Numbered from the stretch's first letter, positions 38,886 to 47,453 are shown. The stretch: 64,000 nucleotides of DNA from Candidatus Gastranaerophilales bacterium (GCA_944325085.1 CALUYT010000021.1:31639-95638), one strand, 5' to 3'. Numbers and translations are program-made. The notes: generated by a model not told the origin, from the letters alone.

Positions 38886-39368
38886 ATGAAACACGATCTA
38901 ATTGTCAGAGAACCTGAACTATATTTTGATAGCATCCACCAAGAATTAGATAATTTTTTAAGAGATACCTTCTTCACACACACATTTGGTCACCCCCTAA
39001 ATATAATAAAAAATACAACTCTACGTCCAGCAGTAGAAGTTATACAAAATAAAGAAAACTACAAAGTAAAAGTTCAACTCCCAGGAGTAAAAAAAGATGA
39101 TATCGAAGTTGATTTAGACAATGACTTCATAACAATAACCGCAGAAACCAAAGAAGAAAAAGAAGAAAAACACGAAGAAGACCTAAACAGACGCTACCAT
39201 ACATCAGAATTTAGATATGGAAAATATCAAAGAACTATTTCATTTGATCAACCAATCAAAGCCAATGAAGCCAACGCAACTTATAAAAATGGAATTCTAA
39301 CAATAACTATTCCAAAACAACAAATAGAAACAAAAGAAACTAAAAAATTAACAATAAAAGAAGAATAA
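38886..39368 (+). CDS. Small heat shock protein Hsp20/alpha-crystallin
   Basis: The 160-residue chaperone has an alpha-crystallin domain from about residue 45 to 150: 'YKVKVQLPGVKKDDIEVDLDND', 'RRYHTSEFRYGKYQRTISF', 'ANATYKNGILTITIPK'. It has an ATP-independent holdase role. Ribosome site AAAGGAG. It is followed without a terminator of its own by the structured RNA, whose hairpin terminator may also end the hsp20 message. No CIRCE-type repeat is visible before it. Confidence 0.95.
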   Translation: MKHDLIVREPELYFDSIHQELDNFLRDTFFTHTFGHPLNIIKNTTLRPAVEVIQNKENYKVKVQLPGVKKDDIEVDLDNDFITITAETKEEKEEKHEEDLNRRYHTSEFRYGKYQRTISFDQPIKANEANATYKNGILTITIPKQQIETKETKKLTIKEE

Positions 39369-39369
39369 A

Positions 39370-39537
39370 AGCTTGTATTCGCAACCGAGTTACCCCGTGA
39401 TTATACGGGCATGCAAAAAAGCGGTGGGAATACAAAACGGCTGATGCGTGGTGAGCATGAACCACCTTACCAAAATGGGAAAAACAGCCGATTTAAATGG
39501 GCAGATTATATTTAATAATCTGCTCATTTTTAAATAA
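39370..39537 (+). ncRNA. Putative structured RNA, unidentified
   Basis: The 39370-39500 stretch is much richer in G+C than its surroundings. It folds in two adjoining domains: TTGTATTC (39372-39379) pairs with GAATACAA (39427-39434) and encloses a CCCGT/ACGGG hairpin (39393-39408); then CGGCTG (39437-39442) pairs with CAGCCG (39485-39490) and encloses a GTGGT/ACCAC hairpin (39447-39464). A 14-bp terminator stem and T-run follow at 39495-39531. There is no credible ORF. It may be a free RNA gene or the 3' part of the hsp20 message. I excluded tmRNA, SRP and RNase P by their motifs, and could not match a known class. Confidence 0.6.
39495..39531 (+). terminator. Terminator of the structured RNA
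   Basis: A 14-bp stem with one G-U pair (AAATGGGCAGATTA and TAATCTGCTCATTT) around a 7-base loop ends in TTTTT. The T-run lies on the plus strand, which sets the direction. Confidence 0.8.
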
Positions 39538-39609
39538 AAATAGCAAACTAATATTTAAAAATTGTCAAGGTTTTAAATATTTTACAATTCTTAATACGTA
39601 AAAAAACAG

Positions 39610-39681
39610 GTCAAAACCATGGCATATCATGGCTTTGCATGGTTAAAAATTTCTTTAACCATGTCCTGACATGGTTTTGAC
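39610..39681. repeat. Nested inverted repeat with CATGG motifs
   Basis: The outer 12-bp perfect arms are 39610-39621 (GTCAAAACCATG) and 39670-39681 (CATGGTTTTGAC). Inside, a perfect 10-bp pair lies at 39638-39647 (CATGGTTAAA) and 39654-39663 (TTTAACCATG). CATGG or CCATG occurs repeatedly. It follows the RNA terminator and lies in a gene-free stretch of about 360 bp. It could be an RNA hairpin or a protein-binding site. Confidence 0.75.
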
Positions 39682-39744
39682 TAACTGTAATTTTGAAAAA
39701 GCCTATTATATCAAGGTTTTAACCCTATGTTACAAAACTTCATA

Positions 39745-39788
39745 AGAACATGTTCTGACCTTGAAAAAAAACTCTTATTTTCTATAAT
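39745..39788 (+). promoter_or_regulatory. Palindrome and putative promoter for the small CxC gene
   Basis: AGAACATGTTCT (39745-39756) is a perfect 12-bp palindrome directly upstream of TTGAAA (39761-39766) and TATAAT (39783-39788), spaced 16 bp. The palindrome could be an operator. A leader of about 100 nt follows, holding a TTGATATC/GATATCAA hairpin (39840-39860). Confidence 0.5.
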
Positions 39789-39894
39789 GAAAATATGAAG
39801 TCGGAACACATTGATATAGACGGCTTTAGGGGAGATAGGTTGATATCTTTAGGATATCAATTGGATAGTTTTAGATAAAGTGGAGATTATATAA

Positions 39895-40116
39895 TTGTTT
39901 AGAAGTAGGGATATGGGAAGAGCAGTTGCAGTTAGAAGATGGACTACAACAGCGTTAGAGTGTTATAAAAGAGGTTGCAATTGCGAAGGTTGTTTTTATA
40001 AAGATTTCTTCAGCGGATCATCTCAAAAATGTCAAATGAAAGCTTCAGTTTTAGAATTAGTAAGAGTTATCGGAACTCCAGATGTAGAATTACCACAATT
40101 TTTAGCAGATGAATAA
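39895..40116 (+). CDS. Small cysteine-rich CxC protein, possible metal/regulatory protein
   Basis: The 73-residue soluble protein contains 'CYKRGCNCEGCFYKDF' (residues 23-38) and 'SQKCQMKASVLELVRVIGTP', giving a C-x4-C-x-C-x2-C arrangement plus one later Cys that suits a metal site, followed by a helix. The start is read as TTG with GGAG upstream; an ATG at 39913 (GRAVAV...) is an alternative. It lies 75 bp before hpf with a long leader. I do not recall a named family; DNA- or RNA-binding is only a guess. Confidence 0.6.
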   Translation: MFRSRDMGRAVAVRRWTTTALECYKRGCNCEGCFYKDFFSGSSQKCQMKASVLELVRVIGTPDVELPQFLADE

Positions 40117-40190
40117 ACAATAAACTCTTTAAAATTTATTCATTATGTGTTATACTAACAAAGCAGTAGTATAGTAATTGGAGGTTATAC

Positions 40191-40574
40191 ATGCATATAC
40201 ACGTAAACGGAAGAAACATTGAAATTACAGACGCAATTAAAGCTTATGTAAAAGAAAAAATTGGCAAAGTTGCAACAAGATATGACCAAATTCAAGGTAT
40301 TGAAGTTGTATTATCTGTAATTAAAAATCCAGCAGCTGAAGGTAAACATATTGCAGAAGTTTCATGCAAAACAAATACCGGCACAATTCGTTGCGAAGAA
40401 GCAGGCGAATCAATGTATGCAAGTATTGATTTGTTAGCAGACAAATTAGCAAGACAAATAACTAAATTAAAAGATAAAAATATTTCTTCAGATAAAGCTT
40501 CAATCCGTACAGATCTAAAAGAAGAAGAACCAGCAGAAGAAGCTGTTGAAGAAATAAAAGCAATTGAGGACTAA
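40191..40574 (+). CDS. hpf: Ribosome hibernation-promoting factor, short form
   Basis: The 127-residue HPF/RaiA-family protein starts 'MHIHVNGRNIEITDAIKAYVKEKIGKV', carries 'GKHIAEVSCKTNTGTIRCEE' and 'DMYASIDLLADKLARQI'-like 'MYASIDLLADKLARQITKLKDK', and ends in an acidic tail in place of the dimerisation domain of long HPF. It binds stalled ribosomes under stress. The site GGAGG is 9 bp upstream. hsp20 and the structured RNA lie upstream, so stress responses cluster here. Confidence 0.92.
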   Translation: MHIHVNGRNIEITDAIKAYVKEKIGKVATRYDQIQGIEVVLSVIKNPAAEGKHIAEVSCKTNTGTIRCEEAGESMYASIDLLADKLARQITKLKDKNISSDKASIRTDLKEEEPAEEAVEEIKAIED

Positions 40575-40612
40575 TTAAAAAAGTCAATAAATTTTATAGT
40601 AAATCGATATTT

Positions 40613-40644
40613 ACCGCTGCAAATAAATGCAGCGGTTATTTTTT
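40613..40644 (+). terminator. Terminator of hpf
   Basis: ACCGCTGCA and TGCAGCGGT arms around a 6-base loop are followed by TATTTTTT. It lies about 40 bp after the hpf stop codon. Confidence 0.88.
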
Positions 40645-40670
40645 AGATAAATATTATTTTAAACAAATAA

Positions 40671-40696
40671 AATGGGTCATTTGATAATGACCCATT
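40671..40696 (-). terminator. Terminator of the HEAT-repeat gene
   Basis: AATGGGTCATT and AATGACCCATT arms around TGAT lie 33 bp beyond the minus-strand gene's stop codon. A T-rich tail reads on the minus strand. Confidence 0.72.
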
Positions 40697-40728
40697 TCTA
40701 TATATCAATATAATAAACACTCAATTAA

Positions 40729-41586
40729 TTAAAAAGTGCTAGCAGGTTTTTTCTGAGGAGTAGCCCCAGGAATAGACTGCCAATTTGCTGCCATAATTTT
40801 CTTGAATGATTTTAAAGCTGTATCTTCTAATTCACCTAATTCTTCAGCTTCCATAATCAATTCTCTTAATGGCATCAATGCTCTTTGGTCTCTTAAAACA
40901 CCTAAAGCAGCAGCAGCGCCAGCTCTAACCAATTCATTTTCAGAACGATTTTTCATAACATCAATCAAAGCTGGAACAGCTTTAGTATCGTTCAATTTAC
41001 CTAATGAAGTAACTGCATAAATTCTTACGTTAACCCATTCGTCGTATAACATATTGATAATTTTATCAACAGCTTTTTTATTACCAATTTCGCCTAAAGC
41101 TCTTGTTGCATCACATCTAACATTAACTTTTTCGTGATCTAAAGAAGCAATCAAAGCGTCTGTAGCAACATCACCAATTTCAATTAAAGCATCAGTTGCA
41201 GTTATACAAACTTGAGGGTTTTCGTCATTTAATGCTTCAACAAGTGGTTCAACAACAATAGCACCACCTAAACGACCTAATGCACGAGCTGCACGAACTC
41301 TAACGTCAACATTACGGTCTTCACGTAAAGATTCAATCAAGTGAGTTGTAGCTGCACAATCGCCTAATTCACCTAAAGCTCTTGCTGCATACAATCTTAC
41401 AGATCCGTTTTTATCGTGTTTTAAAACATCAATAAGTGGTTCAACAGCTTTTGAATCACCCATTTCGCCTAAAATACGTGCTGCATTATATCTGACTTTT
41501 TCTGAATTACTTGTTCTTAAGTCAGTTAATAATTCATCAAACGTTTTCTTCACTTGTTTTTTCTTACTGTTCACACTAATTGTCAT
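40729..41586 (-). CDS. HEAT/PBS-lyase-like repeat protein
   Basis: The 285-residue protein consists almost wholly of about eight 31-residue helical repeats of the type 'VRxxAAxALGELGD' ('VRYNAARILGEMGD', 'VRLYAARALGELGD', 'VRVRAARALGRLGG', 'VRCDATRALGEIGN'). Such repeats occur in phycobilin lyases of cyanobacteria and in many scaffold proteins. No phycobiliprotein gene is near, so a scaffold role is more likely. A very strong GGAGGAAAATA site precedes the ATG. Single-gene unit. Confidence 0.92.
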   Translation of the reverse strand: MTISVNSKKKQVKKTFDELLTDLRTSNSEKVRYNAARILGEMGDSKAVEPLIDVLKHDKNGSVRLYAARALGELGDCAATTHLIESLREDRNVDVRVRAARALGRLGGAIVVEPLVEALNDENPQVCITATDALIEIGDVATDALIASLDHEKVNVRCDATRALGEIGNKKAVDKIINMLYDEWVNVRIYAVTSLGKLNDTKAVPALIDVMKNRSENELVRAGAAAALGVLRDQRALMPLRELIMEAEELGELEDTALKSFKKIMAANWQSIPGATPQKKPASTF

Positions 41587-41924
41587 TATTTTCCTCCGAC
41601 ACTACACAATAAAATTCACACCTACTCTTTTATAAAGTTTTTTTGTTGAAATTTATTGCCTATTTATCTTCTATATATTAATTTTTGTTTACAATTCATA
41701 TATTTTCTATTTTTTCCTACTACTACGCAGTTTATGTCAGAAAATTTATTGATTAAGGGTAATACTGACACTTATTTAAGCTGTACTACTATAATAACAC
41801 ATTTTTATAATTTATTCCTCAGTTATATAAATTATTTTAAAAATTTTTATACTTGTTTTTATAAAAATAAATCTAATTTAATAATAGATAAATATTTTTT
41901 GTAACATAACTTAACATATTACTA
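41587..41924. other. AT-rich intergenic region, no supported gene
   Basis: This stretch of about 340 bp separates the HEAT gene (start side) from the sensor kinase (end side). It holds a weak open frame of about 80 residues on the plus strand made mostly of Phe, Tyr, Ile and Asn, without ribosome site, which I regard as chance. No RNA structure beyond the HEAT gene's ribosome site is evident. Confidence 0.6.
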
Positions 41925-43580
41925 CTAACATTTGATAGTAATAATAAATTCCGTACCTACACCAACGCTACTCACTACCTTGATTGTACCGTTATGCTTA
42001 GCTATAATCTTTTGACTTATAGCAAGCCCCAAACCTGTACCAACCCCTACACCTTTTGTAGTATAACCAACCGTAAAAATTTTATTCAAATTTTCTTGAG
42101 GAATACCTTTACCATTGTCTTTAATTTTGACTATTAAATTATCATCTATATATTCTGTTGTTATATTAATTTTTCCTTGACCTTCAATTGCTTGACAAGC
42201 GTTTACCAAAATATTTGTAAAAACTTGATTTAACATATTCGGATAACATTTAACAAGCGGAATTTGTCCATAATTCTTTTCAATTTCGATACGATTTTTC
42301 GTTTCGTGTCTAATCAAATCAAGAGTTAAATCTATTTCTTTGTTAATATCAGCTTGTTGAAGTTCCGATTCATCCAATCTGACAAATTTTTTCAAAGAAA
42401 CTACAATATTACTTATTCTTTGAATTGCCTCACTATCAATGGCATTTATTTCCATTAGCATTTGTTTAATATCTTCTTGCTCTATTTGCGGAATTATTTT
42501 TGAAATTATAGAATTATTTGATTTAATAGATGCAACAGGAGTATTTATTTCATGGGCTACACCTGCTACAAGTTGACCTAAAGAAGCCATTTTTTCAGAA
42601 TTTATCAACTGCAATTGAGTTTCTTTTAATTCATTTAATGCAGCCTTTAAATCTTTTATATTTTTAGCATTTTTTTGATAAAGTTCTGCTCTTATAATTG
42701 CGTTACCTAACTGAGAAGATACGGCATCAAGGATTTCTATTTCATCATTCAATTCTCTTTTTTGATAACTTAATAAGACCAAAACACCAATCATTTTTTG
42801 CAAATGAAAAACCGGAACAATAATTTTCAAAACAGATTGTTTAAAAGGTTCCGCTTCTTTATATTCCATCAAGGAATAACTTATAGAAATCTTATCCATT
42901 CCTAATTGCTTCATAACAAGAGAATCAAAAGAAATTATAGTATTTTTAGATGCATTTTTTTCACCATACATTTCTTCAATACTAAAACCACCATCAACAG
43001 CTGCTGCATAATAAGCTCTAAAACATCCAAACATTATTGCAAGTTCTCTTAATGCAGAGTTTAAAATTTTAGAAATATCCATTGATTCTCTTATAATATT
43101 AGAAACTTTATTGATCAAAGCAATACGAATAGCTTGAGCTTGAGCTTTTTGACGAATTTTTTGCAATTCATCATTTTCTTCTTCCAATCTATTAAGTTTA
43201 TCTTTATAAACTTCTTGTTCTTTTTGATTATCTTTTAATAAAATCTCTGAACTTACATCAACAAGAAAAATAATAGTATATGCGCCGCGCTTAACTGCCG
43301 TAAGATCATAAAATGAAATATGATTCATAGAATCAGAATAAGAAACTCTGGCAAAAAAGTTTTCTTTAGACACAATTGCTTGAAATATAGGGGAGAACAA
43401 ATCAACATTTTCACTATCAACAGGACACATATCAAAAGTCATCTGATGAGCAAATTTTCTAATATCATCAAAATTTTTAAAAACACGACAAAACGTATTG
43501 TTTTTAAAAACAACTTTTTCATAATCCCTAACAACTATAACCGGATCCCTATATTGATTGAAAAAATCAAACTTTTTCAT
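41925..43580 (-). CDS. PAS-GAF sensor histidine kinase
   Basis: The 551-residue kinase has an N-terminal PAS-like domain (1-110), a coiled coil (about 130-165), a GAF domain (about 170-320, 'KILNSALRELAIMFG', 'VPVFHLQKMIGVLVLLS' form), and HisKA with the phospho-acceptor His in 'LVAGVAHEINTPVASI' (near 345), then HATPase ('NILVNACQAIEGQG', 'KDNGKGIPQENL', 'GTGLGLAIS'). No membrane segment, so it senses in the cytoplasm. The ATG at 43580 lies 6 nt from a TATAAT box; a start at 43682 would add 34 residues without homology. No response regulator is adjacent. Confidence 0.9.
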   Translation of the reverse strand: MKKFDFFNQYRDPVIVVRDYEKVVFKNNTFCRVFKNFDDIRKFAHQMTFDMCPVDSENVDLFSPIFQAIVSKENFFARVSYSDSMNHISFYDLTAVKRGAYTIIFLVDVSSEILLKDNQKEQEVYKDKLNRLEEENDELQKIRQKAQAQAIRIALINKVSNIIRESMDISKILNSALRELAIMFGCFRAYYAAAVDGGFSIEEMYGEKNASKNTIISFDSLVMKQLGMDKISISYSLMEYKEAEPFKQSVLKIIVPVFHLQKMIGVLVLLSYQKRELNDEIEILDAVSSQLGNAIIRAELYQKNAKNIKDLKAALNELKETQLQLINSEKMASLGQLVAGVAHEINTPVASIKSNNSIISKIIPQIEQEDIKQMLMEINAIDSEAIQRISNIVVSLKKFVRLDESELQQADINKEIDLTLDLIRHETKNRIEIEKNYGQIPLVKCYPNMLNQVFTNILVNACQAIEGQGKINITTEYIDDNLIVKIKDNGKGIPQENLNKIFTVGYTTKGVGVGTGLGLAISQKIIAKHNGTIKVVSSVGVGTEFIITIKC

Positions 43581-43586
43581 ACTGAA

Positions 43587-43615
43587 ATTATATGTCAAAT
43601 CAAAATTTCGGGCAA
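43587..43615 (-). promoter_or_regulatory. Putative leaderless promoter of the PAS-GAF kinase
   Basis: On the minus strand TTGCCC (43610-43615) and TATAAT (43587-43592) are 17 bp apart; six bases (43581-43586) separate the -10 box from the ATG. No Shine-Dalgarno is seen. Confidence 0.55.
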
Positions 43616-43737
43616 TAGAAATAAAATAAAATAAACACTTATGATTTTTATATTTAAAAAATAAAGCCATAGAAAGTATCATTTATAGCATACATTCTCA
43701 CATTGTGATAAAATAAAAACAAATAGGAGGATTTTAT

Positions 43738-44913
43738 ATGGCAAGAGCAATTATAATGGTAATTGATTCAATGGGTATTGGAGCAATGTCTGATTGCAAA
43801 GACTTTGGAGACATACCTGAATGCAATACATTAAAACATGTTTGCGAATTTAACAATGGATTAAATGTCCCAAACCTTGAAAAAATGGGATTAGGAAATC
43901 TTCAAGACTTTGAAGGCATCAAAAAAGTTGAAAACCCTATTGCAACATATGCAACTCTGGTTGAAAAATCAAAAGGCAAAGATACCACAACCGGACACTG
44001 GGAAATTGCAGGAATAACACTTGATAGACCTTTTGCAACCTTTCCAAACGGATTTCCTGATGAATTAATAGAAAAATTTATAAAAGAAACAAACTGTGGC
44101 GGAATATTAGCCAATCGTCCGGCTAGCGGAACTGCCATAATTGCAGAATTAAATGATGAACATCACAAAACAAAATTCCCAATAATATACACATCTGCAG
44201 ATAGCGTATTCCAAATTGCAGTTGATACAGATTTAATACCACTTGAAACTTTATACAAATGGTGCGAAATCGCAAGAAAAATCTTAACTGAAGATGATTA
44301 CTATGTTTCAAGAGTAATCGCAAGACCATACAAAATTATTGACGGAAAACCTGTCAGAATCTCTAAAGATAGAAGAGATTATTCAATTGAACCAGTAGCT
44401 CCAACACTTTTAAACGAAATTAAAAATGAAGGAGGCAAGGTTATTGGAATCGGTAAAATAGAAGACATCTTTTCTAAATCAGGAATAACCCACGCAATCC
44501 ATACAGGTTCTAACAAAGAAGGACTTGAATTAACTCTAAAAGCAATAAAAAACGAATTACCTATAGAAGATATTGCCTATGAGAAAAATAAAACTTACAA
44601 CAACAAAGAGATTATTTTTACAAATCTAGTGGATACAGACATGCTTTATGGACACAGAAATGATGCAAAAGGATATGGCAATGCAATTGAAGAAATAGAC
44701 ACATACCTAAATCCTATAATCGAAAACCTTAAAGAAGATGATTTGTTAATAATAACCGCAGACCATGGTTGTGACCCGACAGTCCCAGGAACAGACCACA
44801 CAAGAGAAAAAGTTCCTGTAATCATGTTCTCTAAAAAATTACCGTCAAACAAAAATCTTGGTGAGATATTAGGATTTGATAATATAGCCAACTGGGTTAG
44901 AGATTGGTTATAA
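43738..44913 (+). CDS. deoB: Phosphopentomutase
   Basis: DeoB interconverts (deoxy)ribose 1- and 5-phosphate in nucleoside salvage. The 391-residue protein belongs to the alkaline phosphatase superfamily: metal ligands in 'MVIDSMGIGAM', 'KGKDTTTGHWEIAGI' (phosphorylated Thr), 'TDMLYGHRND' and 'ITADHGCDPTVPGTDHTRE'. The ribosome site AGGAGG is ideal. It is divergent from the PAS-GAF kinase. No other salvage gene is adjacent. Confidence 0.97.
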   Translation: MARAIIMVIDSMGIGAMSDCKDFGDIPECNTLKHVCEFNNGLNVPNLEKMGLGNLQDFEGIKKVENPIATYATLVEKSKGKDTTTGHWEIAGITLDRPFATFPNGFPDELIEKFIKETNCGGILANRPASGTAIIAELNDEHHKTKFPIIYTSADSVFQIAVDTDLIPLETLYKWCEIARKILTEDDYYVSRVIARPYKIIDGKPVRISKDRRDYSIEPVAPTLLNEIKNEGGKVIGIGKIEDIFSKSGITHAIHTGSNKEGLELTLKAIKNELPIEDIAYEKNKTYNNKEIIFTNLVDTDMLYGHRNDAKGYGNAIEEIDTYLNPIIENLKEDDLLIITADHGCDPTVPGTDHTREKVPVIMFSKKLPSNKNLGEILGFDNIANWVRDWL

Positions 44914-45009
44914 AATATTTTTATTTTCACTATAGAAATTTTATATTTTTTGTTATATAATCTTTACGTGAAAAAAATTTCACACAATGTAAAATAAGGA
45001 GATTAAAAA

Positions 45010-45186
45010 ATGACAGTTAAAGTAAATGACAGTTGTATTAGTTGCGGCGCTTGCGAATCAATTTGCGACGCAGTATTTTCAATTGAAGACAAAGCAGTAG
45101 TTAACGAATCTGCAGTTGCTGATAACATCGATGCAGTTAAAGAAGCTGCTGATGCATGCCCAGTTGGCGCAATTGAAGTTGAATAA
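45010..45186 (+). CDS. Ferredoxin, single [4Fe-4S] cluster type
   Basis: A 58-residue ferredoxin is encoded by a frame too short for usual gene callers. Cluster ligands are C-x2-C-x2-C in 'SCISCGACESICD' and the distal 'CPVGAIEVE'; an extra Cys follows at C-x3-C. The middle is acidic ('NESAVADNIDAVKEAADA'), the usual monocluster layout. A strong ribosome site (AAGGAG) and own terminator support it. Likely electron carrier for the hydrogenases or FixCX. High acidity suits docking to redox partners. Confidence 0.93.
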   Translation: MTVKVNDSCISCGACESICDAVFSIEDKAVVNESAVADNIDAVKEAADACPVGAIEVE

Positions 45187-45200
45187 CTTTTAATTTAATT

Positions 45201-45240
45201 AAAAAATAACCTTGATAGATATCTATCAAGGTTATTTTTT
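45201..45240. terminator. Bidirectional terminator after the ferredoxin gene
   Basis: A 40-bp perfect palindrome with ATAACCTTGATAGAT and ATCTATCAAGGTTAT arms, with A- and T-runs at the ends, lies between converging genes. Confidence 0.92.
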
Positions 45241-45257
45241 TGTCTAATTATTAGTTA

Positions 45258-45668
45258 TTAAAAAGAACATGTTATTACCATTTCTCTATTATTAATTTTA
45301 GCTTCTTGTACTGCAGCTTCTTCTGTTAATTGCTCAATACCATTATCAGTCATTGCCCCAATAATTCTACAATTCAAGCCAGTAGAAGATGCACTACCGC
45401 TATTATTTAATTTTTCATTCAATTCATCAACTCTTTTATTCAATGTATCAATTTGCATTTCTAAATTGCTAACGACCTCAGAATTTTCTGTACCATTAGC
45501 CATTTCATTATCTACATCACTCTGAACTTGAGAATTTTCTGCGCTATTTTTCAATTTAACTTTACCCTCAGTAACATCTTTTGTATTTGCATATATAGCA
45601 GCAACTACAAAAACAAACATACATATAAAGATAATAGTTAATATTTTAAACTTGTTCAAACTTTCCAT
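45258..45668 (-). CDS. Membrane-anchored coiled-coil protein, unknown function
   Basis: The 136-residue protein has an N-terminal membrane helix ('ILTIIFICMFVFVVAAIYA') without a good cleavage site, a polar linker, a coiled coil near residues 70-95 ('LEMQIDTLNKRVDELNEKL'), and a small C-terminal domain with two Cys ('GLNCRIIGA', 'MVITCSF'). The ATG at 45668 has ACAGGAG at good spacing; an earlier start at 45707 is less likely. It is a single gene that shares the ferredoxin terminator. Confidence 0.68.
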   Translation of the reverse strand: MESLNKFKILTIIFICMFVFVVAAIYANTKDVTEGKVKLKNSAENSQVQSDVDNEMANGTENSEVVSNLEMQIDTLNKRVDELNEKLNNSGSASSTGLNCRIIGAMTDNGIEQLTEEAAVQEAKINNREMVITCSF

Positions 45669-45854
45669 AAAAGCTCCTGTCTTTCTAACCCAATAGCATT
45701 TTAACATAAAATTATATATAAGGGCTAGTACTTAATATTAACAGTACGCTAATAAATATCCAATCAAAATAGATATTTGCTCGTTGCAATTTGACAGTGT
45801 TTGTAATAGAGTTGTCTTGTATAACCATTGACACTTTAAAAGGAGGAAGCTTAT

Positions 45855-47453
45855 ATGGAAACATATGGTATTGAAAAATTTGGTATTATCGGACCAAAAG
45901 CAGTTTATCGTAACCTAAGCCCTGCTCAATTAACTGAAGCTGCTCTAAGAAGAGGCGAAGGTTCTTTAAGCAACAAAGGAGCTCTTGTAGTAACAACTGG
46001 TAAATATACAGGAAGATCTCCTAAAGACAAATTTATCGTAGATACTGAAACTATTCACAATGAAATTGCTTGGGGTAAAGTTAACCGCCCAATCAGCCGT
46101 GAAAGATTCAATTCTATCAAAGGAAAAATTGCTTCATACTTACAAAACCGTGAAATCTTTATTTTCGATGGTTTTGCAGGTGCAGACAAAACTTATACTC
46201 AAAAATTCAGAGTTATTAATGAATTAGCAAGCCAAAACTTATTCATTCACGAATTGTTAATCCGCCCAACAGCTGAAGAATTAGCTAACTATGGCGAACC
46301 AGATTACACAATTCTTTGTGCTCCTGGCTTCAAATGTGATCCTGAAGTTGATGGTGTAAATTCAGAAGCTTGTATCGCAATCGACTACGAAGCTCATGAA
46401 ATCATCATTTGTGGTTCTCAATACTCAGGCGAAATCAAAAAATCAGTATTCGCTACAATGAACTACATTATGACTAAGAAAAATGTACTTCCAATGCACT
46501 GTTCAGCTAACATGGATCCTGAAACTCATGAAACAGCTGTATTCTTCGGTTTATCAGGAACTGGTAAAACTACATTATCAGCAGATCCTTCTCGTAAGTT
46601 GATTGGTGATGATGAACACGGTTGGTCACCAGATGGTATCTTCAACTTCGAAGGCGGATGCTATGCAAAATGTATTAACCTTTCTGAAGAACATGAACCA
46701 GAAATTTATAACGCTATTAAATTCGGTTCATTAGTTGAAAACGTAGTTATGGATCCTGAAACTAGAGAATTCGATTTCAATGATGGTTCATTAACTGAAA
46801 ATACTCGTGTTGGTTATCCAATCAACTACATTGATAACGCTGAAATTCCTTCAAAAGGCGGAATTCCAAAAGTTGTTGTATTCTTAACAGCTGATGCATT
46901 TGGTGTATTGCCTCCAATCTCAAGACTTGATAAGAATGCTGCAATGTACCACTTTGTAACAGGTTTCACATCTAAACTTGCTGGTACAGAACGTGGTGTA
47001 ACTGAACCACAACCAACATTCTCAACATTATTCGGCGAACCATTCATGCCAATGGATGCTTCAGTTTACGCTAAAATGTTAGGTGAAAAACTTGAAAAAT
47101 ATGGTACTAAAGTTTACTTAGTTAACACTGGTTGGGCTGGCGGAAGCGCAGCTTCAGGTGCTAAACGTATGAAATTAGCTTATACTCGTGCTATGGTTTC
47201 AGCAGCATTAAATGGTTCATTTGATAATGTTGAATTCAAACATCACGAAATCTTCAACGTAGATTATCCTACATCTTGTCCTAACGTTCCAGATGAAATG
47301 CTTGACGCTAGAGGAATGTGGGCTGATAAGAATGCTTACGATGAACAAGCTAATAAATTGGCTCAAATGTTTGCTGATAACTTTGCAGCTAAATATCCAA
47401 ATATGCCAGCTGAAATCGTTAATGCTGGTCCTAAAGCAAAAGCTGCTGTTTAG
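45855..47453 (+). CDS. pckA: Phosphoenolpyruvate carboxykinase (ATP)
   Basis: PckA converts oxaloacetate + ATP to PEP + CO2, and can run in reverse in anaerobes. The 532-residue enzyme shows 'TGKYTGRSPKDKFIV', the kinase P-loop 'GLSGTGKTTLSADP', 'DDEHGWSPDGIFNFEGGCYAK' and 'RLSxE-like' metal site in 'HCSANMDP'. It has a strong AGGAGG site and a terminator. Codon use is visibly less AT-extreme than neighbours, suggesting high expression. Confidence 0.98.
   Translation: METYGIEKFGIIGPKAVYRNLSPAQLTEAALRRGEGSLSNKGALVVTTGKYTGRSPKDKFIVDTETIHNEIAWGKVNRPISRERFNSIKGKIASYLQNREIFIFDGFAGADKTYTQKFRVINELASQNLFIHELLIRPTAEELANYGEPDYTILCAPGFKCDPEVDGVNSEACIAIDYEAHEIIICGSQYSGEIKKSVFATMNYIMTKKNVLPMHCSANMDPETHETAVFFGLSGTGKTTLSADPSRKLIGDDEHGWSPDGIFNFEGGCYAKCINLSEEHEPEIYNAIKFGSLVENVVMDPETREFDFNDGSLTENTRVGYPINYIDNAEIPSKGGIPKVVVFLTADAFGVLPPISRLDKNAAMYHFVTGFTSKLAGTERGVTEPQPTFSTLFGEPFMPMDASVYAKMLGEKLEKYGTKVYLVNTGWAGGSAASGAKRMKLAYTRAMVSAALNGSFDNVEFKHHEIFNVDYPTSCPNVPDEMLDARGMWADKNAYDEQANKLAQMFADNFAAKYPNMPAEIVNAGPKAKAAV

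Noticed and set aside
39370..39537. tmRNA, SRP RNA, RNase P RNA or a known riboswitch for the structured RNA
   Set aside because: The conserved motifs of these classes are not present (no tRNA-like ends, no GNRA-capped SRP domain motif, no RNase P core), and no adjacent gene would be controlled by a switch here.
39745..39756. LexA box for AGAACATGTTCT
   Set aside because: Known LexA boxes have four bases between GAAC and GTTC; here there are two. It stays only as a palindrome of unknown use.
41656..41904. An open frame of about 82 residues on the plus strand in the AT-rich gap
   Set aside because: It is made mostly of Phe, Tyr, Ile and Asn, has no ribosome site and no recognisable domain; such frames arise easily in AT-rich DNA.
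43581..43682. Longer start for the PAS-GAF kinase at 43682
   Set aside because: The extra residues are hydrophobic/Phe-rich without family similarity, and the region holds the promoter of the shorter form.
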